A stretch of DNA of 27,902 nt from a virus. The stretch lies in the IMG/VR virus record IMGVR_UViG_3300044627_001153, positions 1-27,902 of that record; one strand, written 5' to 3'. Both the position numbers and the translations under genes were made by a program. Below the pieces are notes generated by a model, which did not search any database, was not told the origin of the DNA, and was given only the letters and a program-made list of their open reading frames with translations. Of the stretch, positions 1 through 7,165 are shown in pieces (within the stretch, counting starts at the first letter, position 1; each line of letters opens with the position of its first letter).

Positions 1-57
1 GTTGCATTAAAGCGAAGTTTGTCTGATAGTAATTACCTAGTGTGTCATAACGAAATA

Positions 58-789
58 TCAGGCGAAAAAATTTTGTAGTCCTTTAATAACCATCTCCTCT
101 TCATAGCCACATTTCGGACAATGAAAATGAACATCTTTTTTAATCTCAGGCATGGTATCAAAAAATACACGAATTTTTTCCAAATCTTTTTGCTGCATAG
201 AATCTACAAATTCTTCAAGTTCTTTTCTAGAAGAATCTTTAGAATAATAAACTTGTTCATCGTCATATAAGTAATCGATACAATCAATTAGAATATTGAC
301 CATAATATCGTTTTCATCCATTTGTTCATATTTTTGAACCATTTCAAATGTAGGATATTTAAGGCTAATACCAATCTTATTGTTTAATAAAAATTTAGAT
401 GAGTGTTCGGGATGTTTTGTTGGTTCAATTTCCAACAAATTAACATCGAACTCAACCGAACCATTACAGACGGTATCTTCATTTTTATCATTTTTTATAG
501 TGTTATTACACTTATACTTTAGATTGACGATCTCCTCGACTGATCTTGCACGAAGATTCATAAACAAATATTCCAAATCAAATGTTGGTAAAATGTCAAC
601 ATTTACATCATCCAATATACAATTTTTCAATACTTGTTTAATTGTATTAATTGTTTCTTTTGAATCTTCAGATTCTGCTGCCATAAGGAACAACTTTTGT
701 TCTTTGACCAAAAATGGTCGAATGCGAACATCCTGTCCCGTCGAAATCAATTTAATGTTATAAATTGGTACATCAAGTTTTGGTAACAT
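58..789 (-). CDS. 26: T4 gp26-like baseplate hub assembly protein
   Basis: 243-aa protein that I recognise as the T4 gp26 type (T4 baseplate protein family), a factor in assembling the central baseplate hub. T4 gp26 is about 208 aa, so this one is slightly longer. The N-terminal stretch, with 'VRIRPFLVKEQKLFLMA' followed by 'LRARSVEEIV', is typical of the family. Four cysteines form two pairs, C94/C108 and C224/C227 (CPKC near the C-terminus), which could bind a metal; that is inference. The start is supported by an AGAGGA Shine-Dalgarno a few bases upstream on the minus strand. It is the last gene seen of the minus-strand run beginning at gp4, 17 nt after the gp54-like gene. Family call fairly sure; exact role is from T4 knowledge. 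Confidence 0.8.
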   Translation of the reverse strand: MLPKLDVPIYNIKLISTGQDVRIRPFLVKEQKLFLMAAESEDSKETINTIKQVLKNCILDDVNVDILPTFDLEYLFMNLRARSVEEIVNLKYKCNNTIKNDKNEDTVCNGSVEFDVNLLEIEPTKHPEHSSKFLLNNKIGISLKYPTFEMVQKYEQMDENDIMVNILIDCIDYLYDDEQVYYSKDSSRKELEEFVDSMQQKDLEKIRVFFDTMPEIKKDVHFHCPKCGYEEEMVIKGLQNFFA

Positions 790-806
790 AATTTCCTCTC
801 AATTAA

Positions 807-1550
807 TTAAAATCCAATTCCTCTTGTCAAAGCTGAGATACCTGTAGCCCCTAAAGTGGTTAAGGTCTGACCAACGTCAAAATTACCCTCATAGATTGGG
901 CGATACTTTTGGTATGCAAAACTTACCGACAAACGATGGAATCCATCATCTTGCCAACTAAGTGTTTGTGGTGCAATTCCCACAGGGAAAGCATCAATTA
1001 AATCTACTGCAAATACCTGACGAACCACATCATCATATTGTATGATTCGAATGTTGGTCAGGTAGCGTGAAGCATTACTTTTAGGGAAACGTATGTTGTT
1101 TGTATCGGGTGGAATAATTGCCTCCATCCATCGATCAAACAACTTGCGTTCATAGAAATCATTCGTACAAATAAAAGTCAAACTTGTATCGGTATACTGC
1201 ACACGATATGGTAATTTAAAAGACGGACCATAAATTCTTACATCTGCTGTTTCTAAAGTTTTACCTGGTAGTTCTGCCGCCTCACATTGCAGTGCAAGAT
1301 ATCGTGAAACTGTTGGGTTAGATGACTTCATCGGACCGTCCATATCCGTTGTCCCTAATGCAGAATTGATTGCACTTGAAACATCACTGAAGATGGAATT
1401 TGGAAAATTTAAAATCTTCTCAATAACCGAGTTACCGACAGCACTTCCAATATATGGTGGGATCGGTAGGATTACTTCAAACCTAGATGGTTTGGCTAGT
1501 CCACCTTTGGCATTGATATTCGATAAAAATAAATTGGGTGAAAATGACAT
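807..1550 (-). CDS. 54: Baseplate tail-tube initiator, gp54-like (gp19 tail-tube superfamily)
   Basis: 247-aa protein with the T4 gp19/gp48/gp54 tail-tube fold signature. An N-terminal 'AKPSRFEVILP' matches the tube-protein start. It is followed by a 'LQCEAAELPGK' strand, 'FYERKLFDRWMEAI' with the usual FDxW core, and a C-terminal 'DAFPVGIAPQTLSW' then 'RLSVSFAYQKY'. In T4, gp54 sits on gp48 and starts polymerisation of the gp19 tube. I prefer gp54 to gp19 because it lies among baseplate genes and not beside a sheath gene (gp18), and it is longer than gp19 (163 aa). T4 gp54 is 320 aa, so assignment within the superfamily is less certain. The ATG overlaps the stop of the preceding gene (TAATG) and has a strong AGAGGAC Shine-Dalgarno at 1559-1565, eight bases away. 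Confidence 0.65.
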   Translation of the reverse strand: MSFSPNLFLSNINAKGGLAKPSRFEVILPIPPYIGSAVGNSVIEKILNFPNSIFSDVSSAINSALGTTDMDGPMKSSNPTVSRYLALQCEAAELPGKTLETADVRIYGPSFKLPYRVQYTDTSLTFICTNDFYERKLFDRWMEAIIPPDTNNIRFPKSNASRYLTNIRIIQYDDVVRQVFAVDLIDAFPVGIAPQTLSWQDDGFHRLSVSFAYQKYRPIYEGNFDVGQTLTTLGATGISALTRGIGF

Positions 1551-2131
1551 TAAAATTTGTCCTCTGAGTCTGCAAAAACTTTGCTCTTGTCTGCTTTCAT
1601 AAAAGATTCAACTGGTAATAGTGCGGCGATATCCCACTCATCGGCGGTTATTTCCAGAAACCTTGATTGCACATGACTGAAAAGATAACGTTTAATACAA
1701 GGTTTAGCCTGATATAATCTTGATGCCCTAGAAAGATAATCGTAGCTAATCCTCAACTTTGTATTGGCATCAAAGTTATTGTCTGTTGCTATTTCACTCA
1801 ATTTATCTAAAAGAATGATACGCTGCTTTGGGTGTATGTAATGCAAATTTAACCCTAAGAAACCGTCTGGGTATCGTTCTATTGGTATAACCAATGGGAA
1901 CTTATCGTAATATGGCAGCTTATCCTTCGTTTTTGGATCATAAAAATAAAAATACATCCTACCTATAATAGAATTGTGTCTAAGTCTTTCCCTGTCACTC
2001 ATTAACTGTGCTTTGGTTGGTTTTAACGCTGGTATCTTGGAGCGCAACCAAGTTCGAGCATCACGCGATCTAGGTTCAAATCCCTTTTTAGCAAGGGAGT
2101 CCTTAATTCTATCTATTAGTTTTTTTGCCAT
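1550..2131 (-). CDS. Conserved T4-like phage protein, possibly gp2-like DNA end protector
   Basis: 193-aa basic protein that I cannot assign firmly. The core 'GRMYFYFYDPKTKDKLPYYD' followed by 'FPLVIPIERYPDGFLGLNLHY' is a block I remember from many environmental T4-like phages. Some of those proteins are labelled DNA end protector (gp2), and T4 places gene 2 directly next to gene 4, as here. The N-terminus is strongly positive (MAKKLIDRIKDSLAKKG), which would suit DNA contact. No catalytic motif or membrane segment is visible. T4 gp2 is about 274 aa, so this would be short. It lies 12 nt after gp4 and its stop overlaps the next ATG. The leader has no clear Shine-Dalgarno; instead ATAAATA (minus strand, 2136-2142) lies just upstream of the ATG. 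Confidence 0.55.
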   Translation of the reverse strand: MAKKLIDRIKDSLAKKGFEPRSRDARTWLRSKIPALKPTKAQLMSDRERLRHNSIIGRMYFYFYDPKTKDKLPYYDKFPLVIPIERYPDGFLGLNLHYIHPKQRIILLDKLSEIATDNNFDANTKLRISYDYLSRASRLYQAKPCIKRYLFSHVQSRFLEITADEWDIAALLPVESFMKADKSKVFADSEDKF

Positions 2132-2143
2132 GAGGTATTTATC

Positions 2144-2575
2144 TCAAATCCCTAGATGCTTTTCAGTAAGGACTTGAAATTCCCAACCATGATCTTTACA
2201 GAATTCTGTAGCGGCTTTCCATTTAGATTGGTTGACAACATAGGTTGCCGCTTCTTGGATATATCGCTTGGTCTTACGTTTCTGAGTTGGCGGCTTAGTC
2301 TGCGCTTCAGGTTTAACTTCAATCACAAAAGTCTTGATGATGCCATTCTTTTGTTTAATCTTGGCAACGAAATCGGGGAAGTAACGATGCTTCCTATTGT
2401 CCACTGGACTCCAATAAGGTATGACTAACTCTTCCGAACCCCACCAGATTACGTCTGGATGGTCATCTAAATAATGCATTACCTTTAGTTCCCATGATGA
2501 CCTGTAGATGATATTGGTCGCATCACCCTTGTATTTTGTTGGGTTTTTGGGAGTAAATTTACCTTTATATGACAT
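2144..2575 (-). CDS. 4: Head completion protein gp4 (PD-(D/E)xK nuclease-like)
   Basis: 143-aa protein closely resembling T4 gp4 (gp50/65), needed to finish DNA-filled heads before tails attach. The opening 'MSYKGKFTPKNPTKYKGD' followed by 'YRSSWELKVM' is diagnostic. A restriction-nuclease-like active site can be read: E29 in SSWEL, D68 in YFPDF, and E86-x-K88 in VIEVK. Family knowledge links gp4 to a TnsA/PD-(D/E)xK fold; whether it cuts DNA here is inference. Length matches T4 (about 150 aa). It is the first gene of the minus-strand run, divergent from gp48 across a 32-nt gap. Its start codon region overlaps the plus-strand late-promoter core at 2574-2580. No strong Shine-Dalgarno is visible. 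Confidence 0.87.
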   Translation of the reverse strand: MSYKGKFTPKNPTKYKGDATNIIYRSSWELKVMHYLDDHPDVIWWGSEELVIPYWSPVDNRKHRYFPDFVAKIKQKNGIIKTFVIEVKPEAQTKPPTQKRKTKRYIQEAATYVVNQSKWKAATEFCKDHGWEFQVLTEKHLGI

Positions 2576-2580
2576 AAATA
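2574..2580 (+). promoter_or_regulatory. T4-type late promoter core upstream of gp48
   Basis: ATAAATA, within GACATAAATACT at 2571-2582, matches the T4 late -10 consensus TATAAATA except for the first base. Predicted transcription start is about 2586-2587, giving a leader of roughly 21 nt that contains the gp48 Shine-Dalgarno AGGAC at 2599-2603. The same 12 bases recur at 27737-27748. It overlaps the start of the divergent gp4 gene. Late transcription by a gp55-type sigma factor is inferred. Confidence 0.6.
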
Positions 2581-2607
2581 CTATCTAGTCAACCTACTAG
2601 GACAACT

Positions 2608-3789
2608 ATGGCTTTCTTTGGTCTTTCCGATATAAAAATTTCTCCAGAAAATAATAAAGGACCGCTTTCTGCTCTTTTTGAAGGTGATATAACAAACACC
2701 TTCAGGTATCCAATGGATGTGGGTAACTATGATAAAGCCCACTACATGGTCATCCACATATTCCAACAGAAGAATACTCAGTTCACAGGTATTCAACAAG
2801 ACAAAGGTGGCGCACCAAGTGTAGCTAAAAATGAGGCAACTCCTGGTAGTGTGAGGGGATTGCCGAACATCAAAGAGAAATTTTCTAGCGCAATTAACAG
2901 TAAAATTGATAGTGCATTTTCTTCTGTAAATACAGCAGTGGGTGGAAAACTTTCTTTCTTTAAAGCATCCAAACCAGCATTCAGTTCAACTGAAGCTGCA
3001 AAGGCAACAAACGACAATAAACTGTATATTGATAAAGTTAGTGAAATTCAAAAATCCAGTTTCATAAACACAACAGTAAAAACTACAGATTCTATTGCAT
3101 TGTATATGCCAGATACTCTGCAATTTACATATTCGCAAGGATATGAAAACTTGGAAATGGGTAAAGAATTGGCAGGTCAAGCATTCCAAGTGGGTAAGGG
3201 TGCGATAGATAAAGTGAAAAGTGGTGAAGAAACTAATGTTACTGGTGCACTGAAGGCGGCTATTATTGCTGGTGCTGTTAAAGGATTGGGTGATGCGGCG
3301 GGTTCTTCTGCTACAGCTAAAGCTGGAACCTTTGCATTATTGGGTGGTGTGGTGAATCCAATGTTGGAAATGCTTTATTCCTCTCCAGATTTTCGTTCAT
3401 TTACATTTGAATTTCTTTTCTATCCACGTGATGAACGTGAAGCTTTAGAAGTACAGAACATTTTAGAAAGACTTCGTTTCCATCAAGCCCCCGAATTGGA
3501 TGATTCTTCCGGAGGTGTTCTTTTAATACCTCCTTCAGAATTTGAATTACAATTTTATTATGCAGGTAAACCAAACCCAAATATACCACCAATTGCACGT
3601 TGTGTATTAACAAACATTTCAATGGATTATGCACCAAATGGTTGGTCTTCCTATGAAATGCCGGGTGAGTATAGTCCTGCTTTAGGACGTACTGGTATGC
3701 CATCGGCAATCCGCTTGACATTAGAATTTAAAGAAACACAGTTCCTCACCAAGAAGGATTTTGGTAGGGCAACTAAAAGGATTCGGTAA
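2608..3789 (+). CDS. 48: Baseplate tail-tube cap gp48
   Basis: 393-aa protein of the T4 gp48 family (T4: about 364 aa), which caps the baseplate dome and is the platform for gp54 and the tail tube. The C-terminal half carries the recognisable core: 'FRSFTFEFLFYPRDEREAL' (about residues 264-282), 'PSEFELQFYYAG', then 'RCVLTNISMDYAPNGWSSYE' and 'AIRLTLEFKETQFLTKKDF'. Residues about 60-160 are Ser/Ala-rich and poorly conserved, as expected for gp48. A hydrophobic Ala/Gly segment around residues 210-250 resembles the gp48 middle region; I do not call it a membrane helix. The ATG at 2608 is supported by AGGAC upstream and the late-promoter core. It is first in the plus-strand run, and its stop overlaps the gp53 start (TAATG). 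Confidence 0.85.
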   Translation: MAFFGLSDIKISPENNKGPLSALFEGDITNTFRYPMDVGNYDKAHYMVIHIFQQKNTQFTGIQQDKGGAPSVAKNEATPGSVRGLPNIKEKFSSAINSKIDSAFSSVNTAVGGKLSFFKASKPAFSSTEAAKATNDNKLYIDKVSEIQKSSFINTTVKTTDSIALYMPDTLQFTYSQGYENLEMGKELAGQAFQVGKGAIDKVKSGEETNVTGALKAAIIAGAVKGLGDAAGSSATAKAGTFALLGGVVNPMLEMLYSSPDFRSFTFEFLFYPRDEREALEVQNILERLRFHQAPELDDSSGGVLLIPPSEFELQFYYAGKPNPNIPPIARCVLTNISMDYAPNGWSSYEMPGEYSPALGRTGMPSAIRLTLEFKETQFLTKKDFGRATKRIR

Positions 3790-4451
3790 TGGCAAAGTAT
3801 TTCAACTATTTCCCTACCACATATTATAGCAATTCAAATGAATCTACTGCGCTTGATACAGTAACGAATGTTATTGCTCGTTTTGCTTTTGAAAATTCAA
3901 TAAAAGATAATGCCTCACTCTTCTATCCTTATGATGTACAGGATGGTGAAACTCCTGAGATGATTGCAAACAAGTACTACGGTTCATCGGAAAAACATTG
4001 GATAGTCTTGCTATTCAATGACATCATCGATCCACAATACGATTGGCCATTAGATCAACGAACACTTATCAAGTATATTAACGACAAGTATTCTAAACAA
4101 GGTGCTACACATTCACCATTTCTAACGGGAATCCAATGGGCGCAAGATGCTGGTAACGTTAAGGCATACTATAAAACAGTGACTCGTTTAAGTTCTAAAC
4201 CAACCAACAATCAAATCGTCGAGAAGATTGAGATTGATGCTACAACTCATACAAACTTACCCGTAACAATTACCAGATATACACTTCAAGATGGTAGTAG
4301 GATTACTGAGACTATTTCTAAAACAACTCAAACATATTATGACTATGAAGTCGAGTTGAATGATGCTAAACGAAAAATACGTTTACTAAAATCTGATTAT
4401 GTAACCCAACAAGGTCTGATCAATGAATTCAAGAAAGTAATTAATTCATGA
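3789..4451 (+). CDS. 53: Baseplate wedge subunit gp53
   Basis: 220-aa protein matching T4 gp53 (about 196 aa), the wedge component that binds gp6 heterodimers and locks neighbouring wedges around the hub. The N-terminus 'MAKYFNYFPTTYY' and the LysM-like segment with 'DGETPEMIANKYYGSSEKHW' followed by 'IVLLFNDIIDPQYDWPL' (residues about 52-90) are characteristic. The last 90 residues are a charged, less conserved tail ending in 'RKIRLLKSDYV'. It overlaps gp48 by one base and the next gene by four (ATGA), so it is probably translated by coupling. In T4 gene 53 also lies just before gene 5; here a gp27-like gene is placed between them. Confidence 0.88.
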   Translation: MAKYFNYFPTTYYSNSNESTALDTVTNVIARFAFENSIKDNASLFYPYDVQDGETPEMIANKYYGSSEKHWIVLLFNDIIDPQYDWPLDQRTLIKYINDKYSKQGATHSPFLTGIQWAQDAGNVKAYYKTVTRLSSKPTNNQIVEKIEIDATTHTNLPVTITRYTLQDGSRITETISKTTQTYYDYEVELNDAKRKIRLLKSDYVTQQGLINEFKKVINS

Positions 4452-5791
4452 GTTCACAGCTTATGTCGGCATCGAAGTTTGTAGTAAATGAACTTTCTAT
4501 CATAACCAAGGCAGGTAAGATTGACATATCTTCAATATACGAAGAGATCAATATATTTGATTCCATTTTAATTCCGATTATGAATGGTAATGTACTGATC
4601 AATGATTCGGTTGGTCTGTCCTCTAAACTATTGTTCGATGGTTCTGAGTCTATATTGATTGATGTTGGTAAGACATCAGAATCCGATGTCTTGAAACTTA
4701 AAAAAGCATTTCGAATCTACAAACAATCTGACCGTAAGAACATCAATCAGACAAGTGAAATCTATGTACTTCATTTCGTTTCAGATGAAATGATGTTTTC
4801 AGACCAACAACTAATTAATCAAGCATACAAAACAACGTATTCTGATATTGTCAAAAAGATATTAGTTAATTATTTAAAAACACCTGACAATAAACTGAAT
4901 GGTAAGTTTGAAACTACCACTGGCATTCGTGATGTCGTTATACCAAATTTAAAACCTCTTGATGCAATTGAGTGGTGTGCCAAGCGTTCTATAGATGAAA
5001 ACCGTTCAGCTAACTTTGTATTCTTTGAAAACAATCTTGGATACAACTTTGCATCACTATCGTCACTCCTTTCACAGAAAGAATTGTTCACGATTAAGTT
5101 TTCACCCAAAAACTTAGAACAGACTAACGTAGTTGACGATTTGTTAAGTCCTCGTAATTTTGAAATCATTAATCAAGTTGATAAGATTAAATCAACTCGA
5201 TCAGGTGTTAATGCTGGTACGTTTATTGGATTTGATCCAGTTACTCGTTCTGTTGGTGTTAAAAAGATTAATTATGAAGATCATTATAATGCCATGAAGC
5301 ATGGCAATCCAAATCCCAATTACTTTTCTTCAATTAATCGCGGCGGTGACGATTCATCTCAAGCATTTGATTCAAGGAAGACTGTTAGTTCGTTTGGTGC
5401 GTTCCGTCGAGACAGTGCCTACATTAAAAAATACGATCCAACTTCTATTTCCAAACAGGAGACACAGGAAGATTTTATTTTTCAGCGTAAGGCAATCATA
5501 ACTAATCTGATGAACAAAAGAGTAAAGCTGGTTATGCCTGGTAATTTTCAATTGACTTCTGGTTTCAGTTTAAATCTTCGTACACCAGACTTTTCTATTC
5601 GTGAAACTGGCGGTGAGAATGATGATCGTTCATTGAGTGGGCGTTACTTGATTGTTGCTACTCGTCACATCATTGGTTATCAGAAACATGAAACTATAAT
5701 TGAATTGGCAACAAGTTCCAATGAACTACCGTTTATACCAACGGCAACAACTCAAGAAACAAAAGAAATAGAGAATTATGGAACAATCTGA
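4448..5791 (+). CDS. 27: gp27-like baseplate hub protein
   Basis: 447-aa protein that fits the T4 gp27 hub family (391 aa in T4). A gp27 trimer forms the torus holding the gp5 spike, and its two tube-like domains match the tail tube. Evidence is the segment 'PLDAIEWCAKRSIDENRSAN' followed by 'FVFFENNLGYNFASL' (residues about 172-205), a common hub motif of the form AI-W-A-R-N-FVFYE, and a C-terminal 'SGRYLIVATRHIIGYQKHET' block that resembles the last strand of hub domains. Position is also strong evidence: it overlaps the gp5-like gene by 14 nt and the gp53 gene by four. The residues after about 260 are specific to this lineage. The hub role is confident; sequence identity with T4 gp27 is probably low. 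Confidence 0.72.
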   Translation: MSSQLMSASKFVVNELSIITKAGKIDISSIYEEINIFDSILIPIMNGNVLINDSVGLSSKLLFDGSESILIDVGKTSESDVLKLKKAFRIYKQSDRKNINQTSEIYVLHFVSDEMMFSDQQLINQAYKTTYSDIVKKILVNYLKTPDNKLNGKFETTTGIRDVVIPNLKPLDAIEWCAKRSIDENRSANFVFFENNLGYNFASLSSLLSQKELFTIKFSPKNLEQTNVVDDLLSPRNFEIINQVDKIKSTRSGVNAGTFIGFDPVTRSVGVKKINYEDHYNAMKHGNPNPNYFSSINRGGDDSSQAFDSRKTVSSFGAFRRDSAYIKKYDPTSISKQETQEDFIFQRKAIITNLMNKRVKLVMPGNFQLTSGFSLNLRTPDFSIRETGGENDDRSLSGRYLIVATRHIIGYQKHETIIELATSSNELPFIPTATTQETKEIENYGTI

Positions 5792-6731
5792 AGACAGTAA
5801 AAACTTTGCTGGTAAAGGTGGTTTCATTTGGTTCATTGCGGTTGTTGAACGAATTAATGATCCGTTAAAACTTGGTCGGTGTCGTATACGATGTGTTGGT
5901 TGGCACACTGATAATAAACAGTTATTGCCTTCAGATTCTTTGCCTTGGGCGCAAGTTCTTTTACCGACAAACAATACAAACCCATATCCACCCCGTGAAG
6001 GAGATATGGTTGTTGGCTTTTTTACTGATGGTGAAAGTGGACAAGACCCCATAATTATGGGTGTTATGCCGGGTATCCCATTGGATGCAGCTAACCCACA
6101 AAAGGGATTTAGTGATCCACGGTCATCTTCTGAATTAGCAGCGGCACCTGTAAAGCCTGATGAGTCTGCCACAAACTATCCACGAAAGATAGATGAGCCG
6201 ACAACTTCACGTTTAGCACGAAATGATTCTGATTATCCGTCACCAATCTTAGCAGCAAAGAAATCCAAAAAAGCCAGTAAAGTGGAACCAGATTCTTACT
6301 ATGCTGCCAAATATCCGTACAACAATGTTTATGAATCTGAATCCGGACATGCATTAGAGTTTGATGATACTAAAGGAGCTGAACGAATTCACACTTATCA
6401 TCGTTCAGGTTCTTATGTTGAATATGGTCCACTAGGTGATCGTGCTGAAAGAATACAGCGTAACAAATTTACTGTAGTTGTTGGTGATGATTCTATTTAT
6501 GTTCAAGGTTCGGTGAAGATGTATGTTGATGGTGACTATGATCTGAACGTAACGGGTGATATTAGAATCAATGGTAAGACCGTCAACATTAATAAAGGAA
6601 CTATGGGTGCTGCTCGTATTGGTGATACTGCGGATACTGGCGATCAAGGTACAGGAAGCGATACTGATAATAATTCGGCAGGAACCAACGTAATTGAATC
6701 GGGTTCGGGTACAGTGTTCATCGGAGACTGA
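5778..6731 (+). CDS. 5: gp5-like baseplate spike protein lacking the lysozyme domain
   Basis: 317-aa central spike protein. Residues about 14-100 form the gp5 OB-fold, with 'FIWFIAVVERINDPLKLGRC' then 'PPREGDMVVGFFTDGESGQD' and PIIMGVMPG. A linker of about 70 residues rich in Pro, Ser, Asp and Lys follows, where T4 gp5 carries its lysozyme. Residues about 175-290 return to the spike-type beta-prism: 'SGHALEFDDTKGAERI', then short V-x-G-x repeats such as 'YVQGSVKMYVDGDYDLNVTG'. T4 gp5 is 575 aa; the missing length equals roughly the lysozyme plus part of the beta-helix. The product should pierce the outer membrane but not cut peptidoglycan. Its start overlaps the gp27-like gene and its last segment is Gly/Ser/Asp rich. 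Confidence 0.82.
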   Translation: MEQSEDSKNFAGKGGFIWFIAVVERINDPLKLGRCRIRCVGWHTDNKQLLPSDSLPWAQVLLPTNNTNPYPPREGDMVVGFFTDGESGQDPIIMGVMPGIPLDAANPQKGFSDPRSSSELAAAPVKPDESATNYPRKIDEPTTSRLARNDSDYPSPILAAKKSKKASKVEPDSYYAAKYPYNNVYESESGHALEFDDTKGAERIHTYHRSGSYVEYGPLGDRAERIQRNKFTVVVGDDSIYVQGSVKMYVDGDYDLNVTGDIRINGKTVNINKGTMGAARIGDTADTGDQGTGSDTDNNSAGTNVIESGSGTVFIGD

Positions 6732-6737
6732 TAAATA
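6731..6737 (+). promoter_or_regulatory. ATAAATA motif immediately upstream of gp25
   Basis: ATAAATA fills the 10-nt gap between the gp5-like stop and the gp25 ATG. It resembles a T4 late -10 element, but start spacing would put the transcript 5' end at about the ATG, so it may instead be an A/U-rich translation leader. No Shine-Dalgarno is visible in the gap. Confidence 0.3.
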
Positions 6738-6741
6738 AAAG

Positions 6742-7164
6742 ATGTCAACTACTATTACTTCAAATGATCCAACAATTGTAGCCGAAAGAGGTTACAAGGA
6801 TTTGGATTTAAATTTTACAGCACATCCTATTAAAAAGGATATTAGCAGACATTATAATGAAAAAGCGATAATCAACTCTGTTAAAAACTTGGTTTCCACC
6901 AATTTTTATGAGCGTCCATTTCGTCCAGAAATTGGTTCAGGTGTCAGAAGGATTTTGTTTGAATTGGTCGATTCAGTTTCCGGTGCGGCATTGGAAAGGC
7001 AGATTTCCGAAGCTATTAATAACTTTGAACCAAGAGTTAGTATAGAAACAGTTACTGCTATCCCTTCCCCAGATGAGAATGGATATAAAGTTACATTGTC
7101 CTTCTTTATTAATACATTGCCAAATCCAATAACGATTAACTTCTTTTTAGAGCGTATAAGATAA
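6742..7164 (+). CDS. 25: Baseplate wedge subunit gp25
   Basis: 140-aa protein of the gp25 family, the core wedge component conserved across phage tails and type VI secretion (TssE). The family EPR motif is present as 'NFEPRVSIE' (residues 94-102), preceded by 'RPEIGSGVRRILFELVD', which is the usual sheath-initiator surface. Length is typical (T4: 132 aa). gp25 binds gp6 and gp53 and seeds sheath polymerisation. The ATG follows an A-rich leader containing ATAAATA and no clear Shine-Dalgarno. It is separated by a single base from the gp6 start. Confidence is high because motif, size and neighbours agree. Confidence 0.92.
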   Translation: MSTTITSNDPTIVAERGYKDLDLNFTAHPIKKDISRHYNEKAIINSVKNLVSTNFYERPFRPEIGSGVRRILFELVDSVSGAALERQISEAINNFEPRVSIETVTAIPSPDENGYKVTLSFFINTLPNPITINFFLERIR

Positions 7165-7165
7165 A

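Noticed and set aside
1-57. Possible start of a further minus-strand gene (ATG complement at 5-7)
   Set aside because: Only two codons are visible, and no Shine-Dalgarno precedes it.
380-763. 127-aa plus-strand frame across the gp26-like gene
   Set aside because: Opposite a recognisable T4-family protein, without a start signal or known motif.
2581-3721. Minus-strand frames opposite gp48
   Set aside because: gp48 on the plus strand has family motifs and a promoter; the antisense frames show none.
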